Assembly (NCBI RefSeq): GCF_002786295.1
Contig: NZ_PGTC01000015.1
Coordinates: forward strand, 250,501-314,500
DNA: 64,000 nucleotides
Reading direction: 5' to 3'
From: Pseudooceanicola marinus
GTDB taxonomy: Bacteria; Pseudomonadota; Alphaproteobacteria; Rhodobacterales; Rhodobacteraceae
A program made the translations under genes and the position numbers. This document shows positions 26,817-35,168 of this stretch, piece by piece (the first letter of the stretch is position 1; every line of letters starts with the position of its first letter). The notes below the pieces were generated by a model. It was not told the origin of the DNA. It worked only from the letters and a program-made list of their open reading frames with translations, and did no database searches.

Positions 26817-27845
26817 TCAGGGCAGCAGGATCGCCTCGACCCGGCGGTTGGCCTTGCGGCCCTCTTCGGTGGCGTTGCTGGCAATGGGGGCCAGGTAGCC
26901 GACGCCGTGGGCCTCGATCCGGTCTGGCGCGATGCCATGGGCCTGGATCAGCCGTTGCCGCACGGCCTCGGCCCGCTGGCGCGATAGGGTGCTGTTGGTG
27001 TCCAGGCTGCCTTCGCTGTCGGTATGCCCGACCAGCACCAGCCGTTGCGCCGGGCGCGCCGCCAGAACCTCTTTCAGCGCATCCAGCGAGGCGGCAGGAC
27101 CGTCCTCCAGCCGCACGGCGCCCGTGGCAAACCGCAGGTCCGACAATACCACGTGCCCGTCGCGGTCCAGCGTGGCGATGACATCGGCAGCGGCGGTGCC
27201 CAACTCAGGCGTGACGCTGCCGATCGGGGGCAGGGCGGGCAGGCCCTTGGTCAGAGCGTCGTCGTGGTCATCGTCCGGCTCGGGGGTGGTCGCCGCAGCC
27301 GTCGTGTCGGCCTCCACCACCTGCACATAGCCCGCGCTGCTGCTGCGACTGACCAGGAGGAAGACCATCTGCGCGGGCGCCTCCGCCGTGCCGCTGCGGC
27401 GGGCGGTCAGGGCGCGATAGTCGAACAGATCGACGTTCATCGCCGGCGGTTCGATCACCTCCAGCGCGAAGCGGAAGTCGAAACCGCCGCAGCGCTGCGC
27501 GGCGCAGTCCAGCACGACCTCGAAGCCGTCGTCCTGCAGCCGCTCGCGCAACGGGCGCAGCAATTGCAGGCTGGTCACGTCGGAGGCCGGGACGACCCAG
27601 GCGCGGCGACTGATGGCGCCCTCGATGGCCTGCAAGGGCGGCGCGGCGGCGCCGGTGGCGGGGCCTGTGGGAAAGGCGTAGCTGTCGGGCGCGCGCCGGC
27701 TGGTGGCAGTCTGGCGCGCGGCATAGGGCAGGTCATCGGGCAGGACCTCGGCGCGCGCCCTGCCGGGCGGGGCCAGCGGGACGGCCAGCAGGCCGAGCGC
27801 AAGCGCCACCAGGCGCCACCGCCGCTGTCCCTGTCCCGCCGCCAT
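26817..27845 (-). CDS. OmpA-family C-terminal domain protein, exported
   Basis: A 342-residue exported protein. Signal peptide 1-32 (ends GRARA-EVL). The middle (about 75-205) is unassigned, with two Cys near DCAAQRCGG that may pair. The C-terminus (about 235-342) is an OmpA peptidoglycan-binding domain: LVGHTDSEGSLDTNSTLSRQRAEAVRQRL and GVGYLAPIASNATEEGRKANRRVEAIL. It probably anchors to peptidoglycan in the periplasm. It starts one base past the end of the CMD gene, in the same operon. Confidence 0.9.
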   Translation of the reverse strand: MAAGQGQRRWRLVALALGLLAVPLAPPGRARAEVLPDDLPYAARQTATSRRAPDSYAFPTGPATGAAAPPLQAIEGAISRRAWVVPASDVTSLQLLRPLRERLQDDGFEVVLDCAAQRCGGFDFRFALEVIEPPAMNVDLFDYRALTARRSGTAEAPAQMVFLLVSRSSSAGYVQVVEADTTAAATTPEPDDDHDDALTKGLPALPPIGSVTPELGTAAADVIATLDRDGHVVLSDLRFATGAVRLEDGPAASLDALKEVLAARPAQRLVLVGHTDSEGSLDTNSTLSRQRAEAVRQRLIQAHGIAPDRIEAHGVGYLAPIASNATEEGRKANRRVEAILLP

Positions 27846-28409
27846 TCAGCGTGCCTGGCCGTGGTATTCGGGGTTCGGGCGCATGTCGACGGCGCTGGCG
27901 ATCCGGTTGGTCATGTTGAAGAAGCCCGCCACGTTGGCGATGTCCCAGATGTCCCGATCGCTGAACCCTGCGTCGCGCAGGATCTGCCGGTCGGCCTCCT
28001 CGATCCGCGCGCTGGCCTCGGTCACCTTCACGGCGAAATCCAGCATGGCGCGCTGGCGCGGCTCCAGGTCCGCCACGCGATAGTTCATCACCATCATCTC
28101 GCCCAGCTCGGGCGTGCCCATCTCGCGCACGGCGGCGCCATGGGCGGTCTGGCAGTAGAAGCAGCTGTTGATCGAGCTGACCACCACCGCGATCATTTCG
28201 CGCTCCAGCTTCGACAGCCCGCTCTCGCCCAGCATCAGGTCATTGTATAGGCCGGTGAAGGCCTCCAGCTTGGCGATGTCGAAGGCATGCGCTTTCAGCA
28301 CGTTGGGCACCATGCCCAGCTTGTCCTGGCAGACGTCGAAATATTTCTGCGTCCGTTCGGGCAGCGGGTCCACCATCGGCAGGTCGAGCGCGGTCACTTG
28401 GTCGGTCAT
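27846..28409 (-). CDS. Peroxidase-related carboxymuconolactone decarboxylase family protein (AhpD-like)
   Basis: A 187-residue all-helical protein of the CMD/AhpD fold. The redox motif CFYCQTAHG gives a Cys-x-x-Cys with the partner His three residues on, and Glu in LEREMIAVVVSSINSC. AhpD-like proteins carry thiol-based peroxidase activity. It is 16 nt downstream of the GNAT gene and abuts the OmpA gene. Substrate unknown. Confidence 0.9.
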   Translation of the reverse strand: MTDQVTALDLPMVDPLPERTQKYFDVCQDKLGMVPNVLKAHAFDIAKLEAFTGLYNDLMLGESGLSKLEREMIAVVVSSINSCFYCQTAHGAAVREMGTPELGEMMVMNYRVADLEPRQRAMLDFAVKVTEASARIEEADRQILRDAGFSDRDIWDIANVAGFFNMTNRIASAVDMRPNPEYHGQAR

Positions 28410-28425
28410 GGGGTGTCTCCTCTCC

Positions 28426-29181
28426 TCATGACCCCTGACGGTAATGATAGGTGCCGACCTGCGCCATGCCGAGCGCGCGATAAAGTGCGTTTCCGCCGGT
28501 ATTCGCCCGGGTCACCACCACGGCCAGCTCGCGCGCGCCATGATCGCGGGCCCAGCGGGCGGCGTCGATCATCATCGCGCGGCCCATGCCGCGCCCGCGC
28601 ACCTCCGGGGCGACCTCCAGCGCGTGCAACATGGCGATATCGCCGTCGATCCCGATATAGGCCGTGCCCCCGGGGCTGTTGTCGTAGCGTCCGATCAGCG
28701 AAGTCTTGGGGCAGGTGGCGCGGGCCATCACCTCCAGCCGGGCCGGGCCGATGCCGCCGGCGGCCCAGATCTCGCGCTGGATCGCCAGCGGCTCCCAGGC
28801 GGTCAGGCTGACCCGTTCGGGGCTGGCGCCCTTGCCCAGCTCCGCCAGCTCGGCCGTGGCGCGGGCATAGATCCACACCGGGTCGACGACGGTATAGCCG
28901 CGCGCCTCCAGCGCCGCGTCCAGCGCCGCATCCCCCGGTCGGAGGGAGAAGAGCGGCACCTGGCTCATCTCGCGCATTGCCGCCTCGGCGGCGTCGATCT
29001 GGGCCGCCGTCACCTCGCCGCGCAGGGCGGAGGCGGAGGAGACACGCTTGCCCCCGCCACCGCCGCGGCGCAGCAGGAAGGGATCGGCGCGGCGGATCTC
29101 GGCGGGGGGCCAGGTGGTATCAACCACCGACATCATCTCCTCGGTGCGGTCCGGGGCCTGCGCGGGGTCGGTCCCGGTCAC
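28426..29181 (-). CDS. GNAT-family N-acetyltransferase
   Basis: A 251-residue acetyltransferase with the acetyl-CoA loop VAPEVRGRGMGRAMMIDAARWARDHGA in its C-terminal third, followed by NTGGNALYRALGM. The first 70 residues include a glycine run RRGGGGGKR. Start overlaps the CinA-like gene stop by 4 nt. The acceptor is unknown; a longer N-terminal half with DAALEARGYTVVDP suggests a double-GNAT arrangement. Confidence 0.9.
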   Translation of the reverse strand: MTGTDPAQAPDRTEEMMSVVDTTWPPAEIRRADPFLLRRGGGGGKRVSSASALRGEVTAAQIDAAEAAMREMSQVPLFSLRPGDAALDAALEARGYTVVDPVWIYARATAELAELGKGASPERVSLTAWEPLAIQREIWAAGGIGPARLEVMARATCPKTSLIGRYDNSPGGTAYIGIDGDIAMLHALEVAPEVRGRGMGRAMMIDAARWARDHGARELAVVVTRANTGGNALYRALGMAQVGTYHYRQGS

Positions 29182-29897
29182 GGGAACATCCCGGCCAGTT
29201 CGGACATGGCGGCATCGACGCGGGCGCCATCGGTGCCACGGATGACGATATTGGCGCCGTAGACCCCGTCCCGCTGGTAGGGGTAGCTGCCGATGGACAG
29301 ATCCGGGTAGCGTTCCGCCAGGGCCGCCAGTGGCCCCGCGATCTCCCCCTCGCCGCGCTCGATGCGCAGGTTCTGCGACATCAGCGGCGTGCCCCCGGTC
29401 AGCGTCGGCAGCACGGTGGCCACCATCGCCTCGAAGACGGCGGGCACACCGGCCATGACATGCACGTTCTCGATGGTGAAACCGGGCGCGATGGAGACCG
29501 GGTTGTCGATCAGCCGGGCGCCGGCCGGGATGCGCGCCATGCGCAGGCGGGCCTCGTTCACCTCGACGCCGCGGGCTTCCCAGTGGGCCACCAGCAGGTC
29601 GCGGGCATCGTCGCGCACGTCGATGCTGCGTCCGAAGGCCTCAGCCACGCAATCGGCGGTGATGTCGTCATGGGTCGGTCCGATCCCGCCGGAGGTGAAG
29701 ACGCTGTCGTACCTGTCCGACAGATCCCGCACCGCGCCGACGATGGCGGCCTGATCGTCGGAGACCACGCGCACCTCCATCAGGTCGATCCCCACCTTGG
29801 TCAGTTCGCAGGCCAGGTGGTGCATGTTCGCGTCCCGGGTGCGGCCCGACAGGATCTCGTCGCCGATCACGATCATCGCGGCTGTGGGGTTGCCCAT
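29178..29897 (-). CDS. Stand-alone CinA-type molybdopterin-binding domain protein
   Basis: A 239-residue protein of the MoCF/CinA N-terminal type. Motifs are AMIVIGDEILSGRTRDAN (7-24) and TSGGIGPTHDDITADCVAEAFGR. It lacks the C-terminal nicotinamide-mononucleotide amidase domain of full-length CinA. The start at 29897 follows AGGAGAGG; the upstream in-frame ATG at 29948 is not used. First gene of the minus unit CinA-GNAT-CMD-OmpA and divergent from sfsA (49-nt gap). Confidence 0.9.
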   Translation of the reverse strand: MGNPTAAMIVIGDEILSGRTRDANMHHLACELTKVGIDLMEVRVVSDDQAAIVGAVRDLSDRYDSVFTSGGIGPTHDDITADCVAEAFGRSIDVRDDARDLLVAHWEARGVEVNEARLRMARIPAGARLIDNPVSIAPGFTIENVHVMAGVPAVFEAMVATVLPTLTGGTPLMSQNLRIERGEGEIAGPLAALAERYPDLSIGSYPYQRDGVYGANIVIRGTDGARVDAAMSELAGMFP

Positions 29898-29946
29898 GAC
29901 ACCTCTCCTTGCTTCTGGTGGGTGGACAAAGCTATAGGCCCGCACC

Positions 29947-30654
29947 ATGCGCTTTCAAACCCCTCTTCTGCCCGCGACGTTAGTGCGCCGATACAAGCGG
30001 TTCCTGGCCGATATCCGGCTGGAGGACGGGCAGGAGGTGACGGCCCATTGCGCCAACCCCGGCTCAATGATGGGGCTGGCGGAACCCGGCAGCCGCATCT
30101 GGGTGGAGCCCAACGACGATCCGAAAAAGAAGCTGAAATACGGCTGGCGGCTGGTGGAACATGCCGATGGCCATTTCACCGGCGTCGATACCGCCGTGCC
30201 CAATCGCGCCCTGCGCGAGGCGCTGCTGGCGGGCGGCGTGCCGGGGCTGGACGGTTACGCCAGCGTGCGCCCGGAACAGAAGTACGGCGAGAAGAGCCGC
30301 ATCGATTTCCTGCTGAGCGATCCGGCGCGGGCCGATTGTTATGTCGAGGTGAAGTCGGTGACCCTGTCGCGCCAGCCCGGCCTGGCCGAGTTCCCCGACA
30401 GCGTGACTGCGCGCGGGCTGAAGCATTTGCAGGAACTGGCGCAGATGGCCCAGGCGGGGCACCGCGCGGTGATGCTGTTCCTGGTGCAGCGCACAGATGC
30501 GGAACGCACGGGCCTGGCGGCCGACATCGACCCGGCCTATGCCGCCGGTTTCGCCGCCGCCCGCGCCGCAGGCGTCGAGGTGCTGGCCTTTGGCTGCAAC
30601 ATTTCTCCGCAGGAGATCACCCTGGGGGCGCCCCTGCCTGCGCCAGAGGACTGA
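29947..30654 (+). CDS. sfsA: SfsA family DNA/RNA nuclease
   Basis: A 235-residue SfsA protein, originally noted for stimulating maltose fermentation and now described as a nuclease-like protein. Conserved blocks: LVRRYKRFLADIRLEDG, AHCANPGSMMGL, KSRIDFLL (Asp), CYVEVKSVTL (Glu-x-Lys of a PD-D/ExK site) and FPDSVTARGLKHLQEL. Divergent from the CinA-like gene. The role in this organism is not known. Confidence 0.93.
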   Translation: MRFQTPLLPATLVRRYKRFLADIRLEDGQEVTAHCANPGSMMGLAEPGSRIWVEPNDDPKKKLKYGWRLVEHADGHFTGVDTAVPNRALREALLAGGVPGLDGYASVRPEQKYGEKSRIDFLLSDPARADCYVEVKSVTLSRQPGLAEFPDSVTARGLKHLQELAQMAQAGHRAVMLFLVQRTDAERTGLAADIDPAYAAGFAAARAAGVEVLAFGCNISPQEITLGAPLPAPED

Positions 30655-30859
30655 GGGGGCGGCCTTGATCCAATCGCCCCCCTCGGACGGGGCGGCGCTA
30701 CCGTCAACCGCTCATGGCCGGCGTCGCAGCTGGCTCCGCTCTCTGGCCTTTCCGGGCAAAAGCGCTTATTTCTGCCCCCGACGCGCATAGCGCCCCGCGC
30801 CGCCCTTCGGGGGCCGGTCGCCCGGGTCCGCGCGCCCTATGGGCAAGATTTCAGGGAAT

Positions 30860-31684
30860 ATGGTTTTGGAACAGGAACACAAAGGCCGCACGACGCGCGA
30901 AGGCATCCGGATTCACGACGCCTCGGATTTCGAGGGCATGCGCAAGGCAGGCGCCGTTGCGGCGCAGATCCTCGATGACGTGATCCCGATGATCGAACCG
31001 GGCCGGACCACCGCCGAGATCGACAAGTTCATCGAGGACAAGGTGACGGAATACGGCACCACCTCGGCCACCATCGGCTATCGCGGCTATCAGCACGCCT
31101 CCTGCATCTCGATCAATCATGTGGTCTGTCACGGCATCCCGGGCGAGAAGAAGCTGAAGGATGGCGACATCCTGAACATCGACGTGACGGTGATCCTGGA
31201 CGGCTGGTACGGTGACAGTTCCCGCATGTACGTGGCCGGCAAGCTGTCCCGCAAGGCGGAGCGGCTGCTGCAGGTGACCCACGACAGCCTGATGATCGGC
31301 ATCGAGGCGGTGAAGCCCGGCAATACCTTCGGCGACATCGGCCATGCGATCCAGACCTATGTCGAGGCGCACCGCATGTCGGTGGTGCGCGACTTCTGCG
31401 GCCATGGGCTGGGCCAGGTGTTCCACGCACCGCCGAACGTGCTGCACTATGGCCGTCCGGGCACCGGCGCGGTGCTGGAGGAGGGCATGTTCTTTACCAT
31501 CGAGCCGATGGTCAACCTGGGCCGCGCCGAGACCAAGGTGCTGTCGGACGACTGGACCGCAGTTACCCGCGATAAGTCGCTGTCGGCGCAGTTCGAGCAT
31601 TCGCTGGGCGTGACCGCGGACGGCTGCGAGATCTTCACCCTTTCGCCCGGTGGCCTGTTCCACCCAACCTACGCGCAGAGCTGA
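30860..31684 (+). CDS. map: Methionine aminopeptidase (type I)
   Basis: Removes the N-terminal Met from new proteins using two metal ions. The 274-residue product has the metal ligands in LNIDVTVILDGWYGD (two Asp), the His of CGHGLGQVFH and the Glu of FTIEPM and QFEHSLG. The ATG at 30860 is preferred because CAGGGAAT precedes it; an in-frame ATG at 30839 would add 7 residues. It ends in a strong terminator. Confidence 0.95.
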   Translation: MVLEQEHKGRTTREGIRIHDASDFEGMRKAGAVAAQILDDVIPMIEPGRTTAEIDKFIEDKVTEYGTTSATIGYRGYQHASCISINHVVCHGIPGEKKLKDGDILNIDVTVILDGWYGDSSRMYVAGKLSRKAERLLQVTHDSLMIGIEAVKPGNTFGDIGHAIQTYVEAHRMSVVRDFCGHGLGQVFHAPPNVLHYGRPGTGAVLEEGMFFTIEPMVNLGRAETKVLSDDWTAVTRDKSLSAQFEHSLGVTADGCEIFTLSPGGLFHPTYAQS

Positions 31685-31710
31685 GACTCGGCGAATTTGG
31701 CCTGAGACGG

Positions 31711-31739
31711 CGGCCTGTCCCTGTGGGGCGGGCCGTTTT
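31711..31739 (+). terminator. Terminator after map
   Basis: An 11-bp stem with two G-U pairs (31711-31721 with 31725-31735), TGT loop and TTTT. It is 26 nt after the map stop. Confidence 0.78.
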
Positions 31740-31754
31740 GCGTCTGGAGAGGGG

Positions 31755-31811
31755 GAGGGGGCGCTGCCCCCTCTTGAGCCTGCGGCTCAATTCACCCCCG
31801 GAGTATTTTTG
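31755..31811 (+). repeat. GC-rich hairpin element ending in CCCCCGGAGTATTTTTG (copy 2, plus orientation)
   Basis: Two hairpins in a row, GAGGGGGC/GCCCCCTC (31755-31773) and TTGAGCC/GGCTCAA (31774-31790), then CCCCCGGAGTATTTTTG. It sits between the convergent map and rsmD genes. Same layout as the element at 1697-1745; probably a family-wide Rhodobacteraceae intergenic repeat. Confidence 0.55.
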
Positions 31812-31860
31812 ACGAAGTGAAGGCAGGGTCGGGGGGCCTGGCGGGCAGGCTGCGCGCGTC

Positions 31861-32421
31861 TCAGGCCTTTTCGAGGAAGGTCATCGCGCTGTCGCCGAAG
31901 CGGCGGCGATCGAGGATGTCCCAACCCTCGGGCGGGGTGATCTCGGCGCTTTCTTCCCAGACGATCAGGGCACTGTCGTCGATCCAACCTTGGGAGAGCG
32001 CGCTGGCCAGGGCCGGTTCGCCCAGCGACTTGCCATAGGGAGGGTCGAGGAAGACCATAGTCGCGGGGGCGTCGGTATGGGGGGGCAGGCGGGTGGCGTT
32101 GACGCGCAGGATCTTCGTGCGGTCCTTCACCCCCAGTTCGCGGATATTCTCGGCCAGCAGGCGCCCGGCGACGCGGCCATCGTCGACGAAGGTGGCCTGC
32201 GCCGCGCCGCGCGACAGGGCTTCCAGCCCCAGGGCGCCGGTGCCGGCGAAAAGATCCAGCACCACCGCCCCCTCCAGCGGGTCGCCGAAGCGGCCGCCGG
32301 TCAGGATCGAGAACAGGCTTTCGCGCACCCGGTCCGTGGTGGGGCGCAGATGGGCGCCCGCGTCGCCCTTGCCGAGCGCCGCCAGGCGGCGGCCGCGGAA
32401 CTCTCCGGCGATGATCCTCAT
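31861..32421 (-). CDS. rsmD: 16S rRNA m2G966 methyltransferase
   Basis: A 186-residue RsmD-type enzyme that methylates guanine 966 of 16S rRNA with S-adenosylmethionine. SAM site VLDLFAGTGALGLEALSRGA (about 54-73) and catalytic DPPYGK. N-terminal RIIAGEFRGRRLAAL and PTTDRVRESLFSIL are family hallmarks. Its start overlaps the FAD reductase stop by 4 nt. Confidence 0.95.
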   Translation of the reverse strand: MRIIAGEFRGRRLAALGKGDAGAHLRPTTDRVRESLFSILTGGRFGDPLEGAVVLDLFAGTGALGLEALSRGAAQATFVDDGRVAGRLLAENIRELGVKDRTKILRVNATRLPPHTDAPATMVFLDPPYGKSLGEPALASALSQGWIDDSALIVWEESAEITPPEGWDILDRRRFGDSAMTFLEKA

Positions 32422-33629
32422 GGGGTCAGAAGCTCCTTCAGGTTGGTGGCGGGATCGGCGATGCGCGTCGGGTCGGCGCTGCGGCCCGCCTCGATCAGGC
32501 GCTTGCCCACCATGTAGCCGCGCGGGTCGTTCATCGCGTCGACGGCCAGGAGCTGGTCACCGGCGTAGTACCAGTGCGACCGCGCGCCCCGGTCGTCGCG
32601 GCGCGTGACCAGCCGGTCATAGCCGGTCGACAGGCCCGCGATCTGCAGCTTCACGTCGTATTGGTCGGACCAGAACCAGGGGTGGGGCGCATAGTCTCGC
32701 CCGGCGCCCAGCATGTTGTCGGCGACACATTCGGCCATGTCGATCGCGTTCTGCACACTTTCCAGCCGCAGCCGCCCGGTGCCGCGCGGGAGGCTGGCAC
32801 AATCGCCCGCCGCCCAGATATGCGGATCCGACGTGCGGCCCGTCGCGTCGCAGGCGATGCCGTTGTCGAGCAACAGGCCCGCCTCTTCGGCCAACCGCGT
32901 CCGGGGCAGGATGCCGGTGCCGACGATCACCAGGTCCAGATCCAGATGCGTGCCGTCGCTGAGGATGGCGCCGCTGGCCGCGCCCTCGCCCAGCAGACGT
33001 TCCAGGCCGGTGCCTTCGCGGATGCTCACGCCGTTGGCCAGGTGCAGCGCGCGGAAATAGGCGGCGGTTTCGGGCGCGGCGACACGGCCCAGGATCCGCT
33101 CGGCCTGTTCGATCAGGGTGACCTGCAGGCCCTTCTGTGCGGCCACCGCCGCGGCCTCCAGCCCGATGTAGCCGCCGCCGACGATCAGGACGCGGGCGCC
33201 GTGCACCACATGGGGCGCCAGCCGGCGGATGTCATCCAGGGTGCGGATGCTGAAAACGTTGCTGAGGTCCCCCCCGATGGCGCCGGGCAGGGGGCGCGGC
33301 CGCGCGCCGGTGGTCAGGGCCAGCTTGTCGTAGGTCACGACCTCGCCGTCCTTCAGGACGATCTCGCGGGCGGCGGGCAGGACGGCCTGGACCTGGCATC
33401 CGGGGCGCAGGGTGATGCCGTTTTCGGCGTACCAGGCCTCGGGCCGCAGGTAGAGCCGCTCTTCGGCCATCTCGCCCAGCAGGAACTTCTTCGACAGGGG
33501 CGGGCGCTGATAGGGGGGCACGGGTTCATCGCCCAGCAGGGTGATCTGGCCGTCGAAGCCCTGCGCGCGCAGGCGGGCCACCAGGCTGGCGCCAGCCTGA
33601 CCGGCCCCGATCACGGCAAAATGGCTCAC
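32418..33629 (-). CDS. FAD-dependent ferredoxin reductase-type oxidoreductase
   Basis: A 403-residue flavoprotein. The GTG at 33629 is used, with GGGGAGG about 7 nt before it. FAD motif VIGAGQAGASLVARL (5-19), NADH motif VLIVGGGYIGLEAAAVAA (about 145-162), and WAAGDCASLPRG near 275. The pattern matches NAD(P)H:ferredoxin reductases of Rieske-type oxygenase systems, but no ferredoxin or oxygenase gene is nearby. It is divergent from the peroxiredoxin gene and coupled to rsmD. Confidence 0.92.
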   Translation of the reverse strand: MSHFAVIGAGQAGASLVARLRAQGFDGQITLLGDEPVPPYQRPPLSKKFLLGEMAEERLYLRPEAWYAENGITLRPGCQVQAVLPAAREIVLKDGEVVTYDKLALTTGARPRPLPGAIGGDLSNVFSIRTLDDIRRLAPHVVHGARVLIVGGGYIGLEAAAVAAQKGLQVTLIEQAERILGRVAAPETAAYFRALHLANGVSIREGTGLERLLGEGAASGAILSDGTHLDLDLVIVGTGILPRTRLAEEAGLLLDNGIACDATGRTSDPHIWAAGDCASLPRGTGRLRLESVQNAIDMAECVADNMLGAGRDYAPHPWFWSDQYDVKLQIAGLSTGYDRLVTRRDDRGARSHWYYAGDQLLAVDAMNDPRGYMVGKRLIEAGRSADPTRIADPATNLKELLTP

Positions 33630-33713
33630 TTTTTCACCTCCCCGCTGGTTGTCGGCGCGCAGGCAGCTATAGTCCTTCGCAGGGAAAACGCAAATCAACC
33701 ACAGGACGGACAG

Positions 33714-34199
33714 ATGACCATTTCCACCGGCGATACGCTCCCCGAGGCGACCCTGCTGATCATGACCGATCAGGGCCCGACGCCCGTGTCCCTGGCCGAG
33801 AAGACCAAGGGCCGGAAGGTCGCGCTCTTCGGGTTGCCCGGCGCCTTCACCGGCGTCTGCACCACCGCCCATGTGCCCAGCTTCCTGCGCAACGCGCCCG
33901 CCTTCGCCGAAAAGGGCGTGGACGAGATCATCTGCATCTCGGTCAACGATCCCTTCGTGATGGCCGCCTGGGCCGGTGCCACCGGCGCGGACGAGGCGAT
34001 CACCTTCCTGGCCGATGCCCAGTCGGAGCTGACCAAGGCCCTGGGCCTGGACTTCTCCGCCCCGCCAGCGGGCCTGATCGACCGCTGCAAGCGGTTCTCG
34101 ATGCTGGTCGAGGATGGCGTGGTGAAGGTGCTGCACCTGGAAGAGAACCCCGGTGCCTGCGAGATTTCCGCCGGCGAGACCCTTCTGGCCGAGCTGTAA
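33714..34199 (+). CDS. Peroxiredoxin (PRX5-type)
   Basis: A 161-residue thioredoxin-fold peroxidase that removes peroxides. The peroxidatic Cys49 is in GLPGAFTGVCTTAHVPSF, the PRX5-subfamily signature. A second Cys occurs near IDRCKRFSML. Divergent from the FAD reductase across 84 nt, which suggests a shared control region. It ends in a strong terminator. Confidence 0.95.
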   Translation: MTISTGDTLPEATLLIMTDQGPTPVSLAEKTKGRKVALFGLPGAFTGVCTTAHVPSFLRNAPAFAEKGVDEIICISVNDPFVMAAWAGATGADEAITFLADAQSELTKALGLDFSAPPAGLIDRCKRFSMLVEDGVVKVLHLEENPGACEISAGETLLAEL

Positions 34200-34253
34200 C
34201 TCTGCGCGCCGCTCCCGACGGGCGCGGTGACAGAGCTGCATGAAATGAGAACA

Positions 34254-34286
34254 CCCGGAGCCTTGGTGGAGGCTCCGGGCGCTTTT
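34254..34286 (+). terminator. Terminator after the peroxiredoxin gene
   Basis: A perfect 10-bp stem CCCGGAGCCT (34254-34263) with its complement (34270-34279), 6-nt loop, then CGCTTTT. Confidence 0.8.
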
Positions 34287-34434
34287 GAAGGGCCGCAGTC
34301 CCGATACGGCGCTTCTACCCCGTCCGCACCTGGGCGCGCGGGTATGTCCCCTCCCCGGCAGGCCCTTGCAAATGGATCGGTGCGGTCCGCCATCTCCCGG
34401 TGTGCCCAGAAGCGTGACGCAAGATCAGGCTAAA

Positions 34435-34444
34435 CTGTATACAG
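34435..34444. promoter_or_regulatory. Perfect palindrome CTGTATACAG
   Basis: A 10-bp perfect palindrome between the peroxiredoxin terminator and the 3' end of the phosphatase gene. TGTATACA-type palindromes are often bound by GntR-family regulators, and one is encoded about 0.7 kb away. It is not a promoter position, so its use is doubtful. Confidence 0.25.
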
Positions 34445-34456
34445 GTGGATGGTCAA

Positions 34457-35044
34457 TCACTTGTTTGAATGCGAATGTTGGCCAGGGGTCGTGCCGACGG
34501 CGGCGGGGGCGCGCGATTGCAGGAACTGCAGCTGCGCCTCGCTTTCAACGGCGTCCTCGAAATGGCTGCGGACCAGCGCAACGGCGGCAGAGGCGTCCAG
34601 CCCCTGTTCGATCAGCAGCCAGGCGGCAGTCAGCCCGCTGCGCCCGGCACCATACTGGCAGCAAGCGGCGATGCGTCCGCCCTCGGCCATGATGCGGTGC
34701 AGGGTGGGGCCCAGGTCGGCCCACTCCTGCAGGAAGCCGGCATCGGGCGCGTGAAAATCCACCACCGGCAGGAACAGCCCCTCGATCCCGTGGCGCGCCA
34801 GTTGCGCGCGTAGCAAGGCGAAGCTGCCCCCGGGCAGTTCGCGTTCCTCGGGCAGGACCAGCAGCAGACGGACCCCGTGATCGGCCAGATCGGCGAAGGT
34901 GTCCTCCAGCGCGATCGGGTCGATGTAGCCGCTGCCGTCCACCCCGGTTTCCAGGCCCGGAAACCCGGTCATCAGGCAGGCGCCCCCCCGGGGCATGGGA
35001 ATGGCGGCCCTGACGGCAGAGCTGTCACGAGTGGCAATCCGCAC
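34457..35044 (-). CDS. Dual-specificity/tyrosine phosphatase-like protein
   Basis: A 195-residue cysteine phosphatase. The GTG at 35044 is selected because AAGGAG stands 6 nt before it. The active-site loop is Cys129-Gln-Tyr-Gly-Ala-Gly-Arg135 followed by Ser, the Cys-x5-Arg signature; a general acid is probably in VVDFHAP (Asp97). An adjacent second Cys (Cys128) could form a redox switch. It is divergent from a GntR regulator. Substrate (protein or small molecule) unknown. Confidence 0.85.
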   Translation of the reverse strand: MRIATRDSSAVRAAIPMPRGGACLMTGFPGLETGVDGSGYIDPIALEDTFADLADHGVRLLLVLPEERELPGGSFALLRAQLARHGIEGLFLPVVDFHAPDAGFLQEWADLGPTLHRIMAEGGRIAACCQYGAGRSGLTAAWLLIEQGLDASAAVALVRSHFEDAVESEAQLQFLQSRAPAAVGTTPGQHSHSNK

Positions 35045-35092
35045 TGAAATCTCCTTCAAAAGTTGCCCATTGCTTGCCAAGCTCAACCCAAA

Positions 35093-35108
35093 GGGACATA
35101 AATATCCC
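35093..35108. promoter_or_regulatory. Imperfect palindrome in the phosphatase/GntR divergent region
   Basis: GGGACATA and AATATCCC form a 16-bp near-palindrome midway in the 124-nt region between the two divergent start codons. A fitting site for the GntR protein, unproven. Confidence 0.33.
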
Positions 35109-35168
35109 CTGCTGTGAACGCTTTTTCGAAGGAACGGGCCGCGTGGCCGCGTACGAGTGACCTGAACG

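Noticed and set aside
34435-34444. CTGTATACAG taken as a LexA (SOS) box
   Set aside because: Alphaproteobacterial LexA sites are GTTC-N7-GTTC; this one is short and lies at a gene 3' end, not at a promoter.
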